This document shows, one piece after another, positions 58,479-64,000 of a stretch of DNA of 64,000 nucleotides. The translations under genes were made by a program, and so were the position numbers. The notes beneath the pieces were generated by a model that saw only the letters and a list, made by a program, of their open reading frames with translations, searched no databases and was not told the DNA's origin. Location: positions 682,001-746,000 of the forward strand of contig JANQON010000009.1 in the NCBI GenBank assembly GCA_028289605.1. Direction: 5' to 3'. Position 1 is the first letter of the stretch. Every line of letters begins with the position of its first letter. Source of the DNA: Hyphococcus sp. (GTDB lineage Bacteria; Pseudomonadota; Alphaproteobacteria; Caulobacterales; Parvularculaceae).

Positions 58479-61400
58479 TTAAAACTTTACGACGGCGCGA
58501 ATTTCTCCGACGACGCCGCTCCGCCGGCTTCCGACTTCGCTGAGCGCTGAAGCCGTGAATTGTATTGCGTCACGGCCCGAGACCTGTAGGCCCGCCCCAG
58601 CCCGAAACGCATTTTCGTTCTGAAGCTCATCGCGCAACTCAAATCGATAGTCCGGCATATCAGCAAAAAACGCATCTACGCTGGTTTCATCATTGTGCCG
58701 ATGGATCGCCGACAATGCAAGAAACGGATTGACCGCGGCATCGCCCACCTTGAATTCGTGGCGCATGCGAACGCCGAACTCGCTTTCGAGTCGCGTCGAT
58801 TGGCCGCCTTCTACGTTGACGCCCAATCCACTGTTTGAAGACTGAGCGGACGCAACTCCATCGACGAATCGATAGGTCAGCGCGCCGAAGATTTCCGGCG
58901 ACCCGATCACGTCGAAGCGCCGACCGGCCTCAATGCTGGCGCCGAGCATGCTGTTGTGGTTTCGGAACCCATATTCAGCGGCCTCATTGACGCCATTGAG
59001 CACGGCGGCGCCGACATCCGATCGCCCCCAACTGAACGCGGCCGTTGCGTAACCCAGTTCGCCGAGCAGGGCCGCGCCGTAGAGCCGGGCGGTCGTCGAC
59101 GCGAACGCGGCGCCGTTATTGGTCGCGTCAACAAGCGATCCGTCGCTCTGCAGGCGCATCATCGATCCGCCGATCAACGCATCGCCGAATTGGACATCTA
59201 CGCCGCCCGCCATACCATAAACGTCGCCTGGAAGACGATCAAAAGCCGTTGGCAGAAGGTTGCCGCCGCCCATCGGAGTCGCCCACGCGACGACGCCCTT
59301 CGAAGACGCTTTCGTCTCCGATAACAATAGCCCGCCCGGCAATTCCGCGCGCGCGGCCGCGCGATCGGTAAGGCTTGCAATACGATGATCGACTGTCGCG
59401 CCCGACGTGATCAACAGGGCGTCAGAAAGCGACAGGCCGTCCGTAGAAAGCGTCGGCGCCATGCCCGTAACCGCCGCGGAAACGGCTGCGGCGCTATTCA
59501 TCGATTGCAGCGAAGCGATGGCGCTCGCTACAGACCCCGACGCCGTCGGCGTCGCGCCGTCGAGGGCCTGTACGAACGATGTCGTCGCCGCACTGACTGG
59601 CGCGGCGACAGTCATGATTGCATTAACGTCCGCCGTAACGCGATAGCCGGTTGGCGTGTATTCGCCTGAGAATGAGCGAAGCGGCGTCGCATCAGGCAGA
59701 GTAACATCGTCAAAGGCGCCGGATCGAGCAGAGCCGGAAACAACATCGTATGTTGTTCCATCCGCAAAGGCGACATTGTCGACGGCGTTCACGGTAAGAT
59801 CGCCGTCTAACGCCATCAGATTGTCGCTGGCGAATTGACCGACCCCGCCGTCGCCGAAAACTGCCGTAACAACGTTCGTGCTGTCCGAAAGAAAGACGGG
59901 TCCGGAGAAACGCAACGTTCCTTCCTCAACAATGACGTCGCGATCGAGGAAATTGCCCGCAGCCGGGATTGGAATCGGAAATCCGGGTCGCCTGATGGTG
60001 CGTATGGAAATGTTCGAAATGTCCGCGACCCCGGGACCATTCTTGACGAAGCGTTCAAAGCTCTGACCCGACGCCGCGTAGGATAGCGCCCCCCCGACCT
60101 CAAGCGTATCGACGCCAGATCCTGCGGTCACCGAGCCGACGATTGAATAGCCCGGCTCAAGACGAAGCGTATCATCGCCCGCGCCGAGATTGATCGCGGT
60201 TCCGCCCGATGCGTTAATGGCGCCGGCGTTGGTGAAATAATCAGCGCCGTCTCCCGTTTGAACGCCGACGATTGTCCTCGACGTCGAGCCGTTGGGCGTC
60301 CTGTCCCCCTCAACTTCACCGGTCAAGGTTACGGTGCCGCCGATGCACCGGCCGTTGATGATGACGCCGATGCAGGTCGTGAGGGAGCCGACAGTCGCCT
60401 TGCGGGTAGCGCTTCGGCTTGGCGTAGCAGAAACTGAAATCGTTCCCGTGTTGGTAATTGTGTCATCGCCGTTGCCGGTGATGATTCCATAGGCTTGCGC
60501 TCGCAGCGCATTGGCCGTTGTCTCAGCCGTGGCGTCGCCGTCCGGCCCTCTGCCGGTCGCTTCTGCTCGCGCCTCGGCATAAGGGTCAGATACAACAGTA
60601 AGGGATCCGCTGTTGACGATCGTGTTGTTTCCATCGCCGGCGTGAATTCCATATGCTTCCGCGTCGTTCACGTTGACCGTGGCATAGGCGAATGCGTCAA
60701 CACTCAGACTGAAAGACCCTAGAGCGGACGCTCGAGCGATCGCTCGGTCGGCCTCTGGCTCGCTCTCAACATAGATGGTTCCGGCATTGTCGATCGTGTC
60801 GTCCAGCCCGCCGCTGCGCACGCCATAAGCGTGCACATTGTTCATGTCGATCGTCGCGGTCGCTCTTCCATCCGGATCGCGAAGGATGTCGAGCCCCGTT
60901 CCCCTGCCAGTCGCCGACGAAGCGGCGTCGGGACGATTTCGTACGTCGAGAACGCCGTCATTGTCGAATGTCAAAGCGCCCGAAAGGCTTTCAACGCCTG
61001 TTACTCGCGAATTGTTGACGTATGCGCGTCCGCGCGCATCGCCGTCGCCGCTGATACTGGAATTGCCCGTCGCCGTTGCGGCGCCGGACGAAAATGCAAA
61101 GGACTCAACCTTGATCTCCGCGCCGGCGGCGTTTGTCACACTGTGACTGCCGTCGCCGAGCCTGACCCCGCGGAGATTGACGTTCGAATAGGCGCGCGCT
61201 TCTGAGTCAGCATTGACGTTGATCGATCCCGTCACGCCCGTTGCGTTAGCAAAAGCCCGGGATGTGCCGCGCAGCGAAGAATCGCGATTGCCGAAATGCT
61301 TCAAAATAGCATCACCGGTATTTACGATCGTCGTGCTTTTTTGAGAGTCAAAAAAGAGCGTGCCGAAGGCGTTGTTGGTGCTGCGAGATTCGGCCCTGCC

Positions 61401-64000
61401 GTCGGAAAAAATGACCGCGTTCGTGACCGTGTTCTCCGCCTTGGTTGTTGTGGTGATATTGGCGGTAATGGTCCCGTTGTTGATCAGCGTGTCTTCGCCG
61501 TCGCCGCCATAAAGACCGATGGAATTTGAACGCGCCACCAATTGCGACGCAGCATTCGTGGACCCAATTGACCCGCCGGCCGCACCTGATCCGGTAGTCC
61601 GCGATTCCGAATCCGCGAGGATGACGCCGTTGTTAATGAGGGTATCGTCGCCGGCGTCCCCGTTGACGGCGAAGGCTTCGGCGCGCGACGTGGCGCTTGC
61701 CGAACCGGACGCGCTGCCGGCGACAAAGGCGAATTGCGAATTCGACGTTGACACCTGAGCGTATCCGAAGGTGTTCAGCGCACCAGCGACTTCAATCGTA
61801 TCGGCGTCGGCGCCGCCGCTGGCGCCGCGGCCATAGGCGCGCGCTTCAACGCCGGACCGATTGGAGCTTGCTGCGCCGATGCCGACATCGACATTTGTGT
61901 TCAATGTAACGCGCGCGTCGGCGATGCTTGTCGCCGTTCCGTCGATCAGGATGTCGTCGAGACCGCTGTCGCCGAAGAAACCGTAGGTCCAGGCGTCCGC
62001 GCCGGCTGCGCCGCCGCCGCCGGAGAATCCGACAGCTGAAAGAGAGGAAGACCGAAATGTTCCGCGCGCATCCGAACGCGCCGTCAATGCGCCGGTATTA
62101 TAAAGGAAGTCATCCCCTGCGCCGCCATGCAGACCGTAAAGGCGCGTCGTGCCGCTGACATCGCCCCCGGCGCTTGATGCGCCCGCTGCGGTGAAGCTGG
62201 CGCCGTTGGAATTCGCGATGCCGTCGGCGTTCAGAATGATCTCGCCAAAATTGAACAGATCGTCATTGCCGTCGCCGCCGGCGAGCCCCGTTCCCCACGC
62301 TCTCGCCCGCATCAAACCATTTAGGGCCGCCGCGCCGAAGATATTAGTGCTGCTGTCGTCAGCATTCGTCGTCGCGCGAGACAAAATATCGATTACGCCG
62401 TCCAGCTCATTGACGATTTCATCGTCGTCTTCATCACCGCTTAAGCCGATACCGTCCGAAGTGGAAAACAATCCGCCGGCCGCATTGACGGCTGACGAGC
62501 CGATTACAACGACACTGCTGGAATTCGCGTTTGTCGTCGCCTGCAAATCGACATCGATCTCGCCGCTGTTTGAGAGTTCGTCCGCGCCCGATCCGCCGAC
62601 GATGCCGGCGGCGCTCGCCACGATATCAGTTTCAACCGATGCGCCGCCATCCGCGCCGGCGACCGCGACGCTGACGCGTCCGACCCTGCCGGCGGCGGTC
62701 GAATTCAAATCAAATCTGTCCGTATTACGAACAACGTCGTCGCCGTCGCCAGCGTCTACGCCGACCGCACGCGCATTGGCGCGACTGGAGGCGTCCCCCA
62801 ACAATGCGCCCCCGACCGTCACCTCGACATTTTGCGCAATGCCGGTCGCGGTCGACGTTGCAACGCCTTCGCCGTTGTTGACGATGACGTCGCCGCCGCC
62901 GCCGCCCGCCATGATAAGGGACGTTGCTGTTATCGCCGCGTCCGTATCGCCGTCCGAGGCGCCGAAAATGACAACGGACGTACTGTTGGCGCCCGCCGAC
63001 GCCGTAGCCGTTGACGTCGCAACGCCGTTGTTCGTCAAGGTGTCGTCGTCGCCTTCGCCGTCGATGCCCACAGAACGCGCTGCGAACGTTGTCTCCGCAT
63101 TGCCCAACCCTGCGCCGGCGAGCGTCACGTTGACAACGCCGGCCCCGCCAACCGCCGTCGCAGCGCTGATGACCGCGCCGTCATTTATCGCCGTATCTTC
63201 GCCGTCGCCGCCCAGAATGCCGGCTGCATCGGCGTCCGCAGTTAAATTGCCGTCGCCCGTGTCAACGCTGGCGCCGGCGACCGTCACGTCGACACCGTCG
63301 GCGTCGAGGCTAGACACGGCGATTGACGTTAATGATGCATTGTTCTGAAGCGTGTCGCTGTCATCGCCGCCATCAAGGCCGGCGGCGTCGGCGGTGCTGG
63401 TGCTTGAGATTGACCCGATGCTCGCGCCCGCGACGACAATGCGATTACGACCGACATCGATATTTGAGCGCGCCATGGACGTGGCCGCGCCGTTGTTTGT
63501 GAGCATGTCGCGGCCTGCGCCGCCGTCAAGGCCGCGCGCCGTTGCAATCGCTTCGGGCGCCGCTGTGGCGCTGGCCGCGCCGGCGAGTTCGACCAGTGTG
63601 ACGCTGCCCCTCGCGGTCGCCGTCGCCAAAGACGTTCCGGTCCCCGAAAAGGTCAGAGCGTCGCCGCCGTCCTCGCCGCTCGCAAAACTAGAAGTTGCGG
63701 CGGCGATCGGCGACATTTCGCCGAAAGAGGCGCCGACGACATTCGCGGCGCCGACGTCATTTTCCGACGTTGCGTTGGCGGAGACCAAAACCGTGCCGCC
63801 AATCTCGCCTGCATCGGTTTCATTGCCGCCGAGATAACCGAAACTCTGAGCGTCCGCGCGCGCGCCCGCATCCGCTTCGTCGCCGAACGCAGCGCCAAGG
63901 AGATTCACGCTCGTGACGGTGGCGTTAACGTCCGCCACAGCGGTTGATGTCAGGGTATCAGTCAGCAGAAAGGTATTTGACCCCTCCCCTCCGGCGGCGC
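58479..64000 (-). CDS. Giant autotransporter adhesin-like protein, 5' end beyond window
   Basis: C-terminal beta-domain ending in ...GEIRAVVKF; Gly/Asp-rich repeats in passenger. Frame stays open to the window end (upstream of the 63938 GTG: GGEGSNTFLLTDTLTSTA). Confidence 0.88.
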   Translation of the reverse strand, partial: AAGGEGSNTFLLTDTLTSTAVADVNATVTSVNLLGAAFGDEADAGARADAQSFGYLGGNETDAGEIGGTVLVSANATSENDVGAANVVGASFGEMSPIAAATSSFASGEDGGDALTFSGTGTSLATATARGSVTLVELAGAASATAAPEAIATARGLDGGAGRDMLTNNGAATSMARSNIDVGRNRIVVAGASIGSISSTSTADAAGLDGGDDSDTLQNNASLTSIAVSSLDADGVDVTVAGASVDTGDGNLTADADAAGILGGDGEDTAINDGAVISAATAVGGAGVVNVTLAGAGLGNAETTFAARSVGIDGEGDDDTLTNNGVATSTATASAGANSTSVVIFGASDGDTDAAITATSLIMAGGGGGDVIVNNGEGVATSTATGIAQNVEVTVGGALLGDASSRANARAVGVDAGDGDDVVRNTDRFDLNSTAAGRVGRVSVAVAGADGGASVETDIVASAAGIVGGSGADELSNSGEIDVDLQATTNANSSSVVVIGSSAVNAAGGLFSTSDGIGLSGDEDDDEIVNELDGVIDILSRATTNADDSSTNIFGAAALNGLMRARAWGTGLAGGDGNDDLFNFGEIILNADGIANSNGASFTAAGASSAGGDVSGTTRLYGLHGGAGDDFLYNTGALTARSDARGTFRSSSLSAVGFSGGGGAAGADAWTYGFFGDSGLDDILIDGTATSIADARVTLNTNVDVGIGAASSNRSGVEARAYGRGASGGADADTIEVAGALNTFGYAQVSTSNSQFAFVAGSASGSASATSRAEAFAVNGDAGDDTLINNGVILADSESRTTGSGAAGGSIGSTNAASQLVARSNSIGLYGGDGEDTLINNGTITANITTTTKAENTVTNAVIFSDGRAESRSTNNAFGTLFFDSQKSTTIVNTGDAILKHFGNRDSSLRGTSRAFANATGVTGSINVNADSEARAYSNVNLRGVRLGDGSHSVTNAAGAEIKVESFAFSSGAATATGNSSISGDGDARGRAYVNNSRVTGVESLSGALTFDNDGVLDVRNRPDAASSATGRGTGLDILRDPDGRATATIDMNNVHAYGVRSGGLDDTIDNAGTIYVESEPEADRAIARASALGSFSLSVDAFAYATVNVNDAEAYGIHAGDGNNTIVNSGSLTVVSDPYAEARAEATGRGPDGDATAETTANALRAQAYGIITGNGDDTITNTGTISVSATPSRSATRKATVGSLTTCIGVIINGRCIGGTVTLTGEVEGDRTPNGSTSRTIVGVQTGDGADYFTNAGAINASGGTAINLGAGDDTLRLEPGYSIVGSVTAGSGVDTLEVGGALSYAASGQSFERFVKNGPGVADISNISIRTIRRPGFPIPIPAAGNFLDRDVIVEEGTLRFSGPVFLSDSTNVVTAVFGDGGVGQFASDNLMALDGDLTVNAVDNVAFADGTTYDVVSGSARSGAFDDVTLPDATPLRSFSGEYTPTGYRVTADVNAIMTVAAPVSAATTSFVQALDGATPTASGSVASAIASLQSMNSAAAVSAAVTGMAPTLSTDGLSLSDALLITSGATVDHRIASLTDRAAARAELPGGLLLSETKASSKGVVAWATPMGGGNLLPTAFDRLPGDVYGMAGGVDVQFGDALIGGSMMRLQSDGSLVDATNNGAAFASTTARLYGAALLGELGYATAAFSWGRSDVGAAVLNGVNEAAEYGFRNHNSMLGASIEAGRRFDVIGSPEIFGALTYRFVDGVASAQSSNSGLGVNVEGGQSTRLESEFGVRMRHEFKVGDAAVNPFLALSAIHRHNDETSVDAFFADMPDYRFELRDELQNENAFRAGAGLQVSGRDAIQFTASALSEVGSRRSGVVGEIRAVVKF
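61600..63850 (-). repeat. Degenerate tandem coding repeat of about 51-53 aa (about 153-159 bp) in autotransporter passenger
   Basis: Units begin G[LI]xGGxGxDTLxNNG...AT... and end V.VAGA..G......A.A; e.g. GLDGGAGRDMLTNNGAATS, GLDGGDDSDTLQNNASLTS, GILGGDGEDTAINDGAVIS, GIDGEGDDDTLTNNGVATS. Confidence 0.75.

Noticed and set aside
62149-63348. 399-aa plus-strand ORF rich in Ser/Pro/Ala
   Set aside because: Mirror of the repetitive autotransporter coding strand; low-complexity shadow ORF.
61600-63850. Possible CRISPR-like repetition
   Set aside because: Repeats are degenerate, in frame and coding; no identical direct repeats with unique spacers.

Overview
High-GC, coding-dense 64 kb window, probably from a marine-type alphaproteobacterium (inference from overall gene content only). 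It reads as one large polyuronide utilisation locus followed by a surface-protein region. Uronate core: uxaC, uxuB-like, ManD-type mannonate dehydratase, uxaA, kdgK. Depolymerisation: two GH28, two GH2 beta-glucuronidase-like enzymes, an (alpha/alpha)6-type hydrolase, a heparinase II/III-like lyase, and a Cys-type sulfatase with its own FGE. Uptake: two large TonB receptors, a TRAP transporter, an SSS symporter, a DASS transporter and a LctP permease. C2/C3-acid branch: tartrate/malate dehydrogenase, glcDEF, GarR/GlxR-like reductase, MOFRL glycerate kinase. Regulators: two FadR-type GntR paralogues and one IclR. Most interesting observations: (1) a recurrent dyad close to TTGGYCTGACCAA in at least five divergent or intergenic promoter regions, suggesting one GntR regulon; (2) three enolase-superfamily sugar-acid enzymes with Tat-type signals, part of a wider set of exported catabolic proteins; (3) a sulfatase and an FGE that both look like lipoproteins, with both FGE catalytic cysteines intact; (4) a translationally coupled pair of proteins of unknown function at the end of a ten-gene operon; (5) a very large repeat autotransporter running off the window edge. 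The window also starts inside a tartrate/malate dehydrogenase gene that the ORF track misses. No tRNA, rRNA, CRISPR or transposase was recognised.
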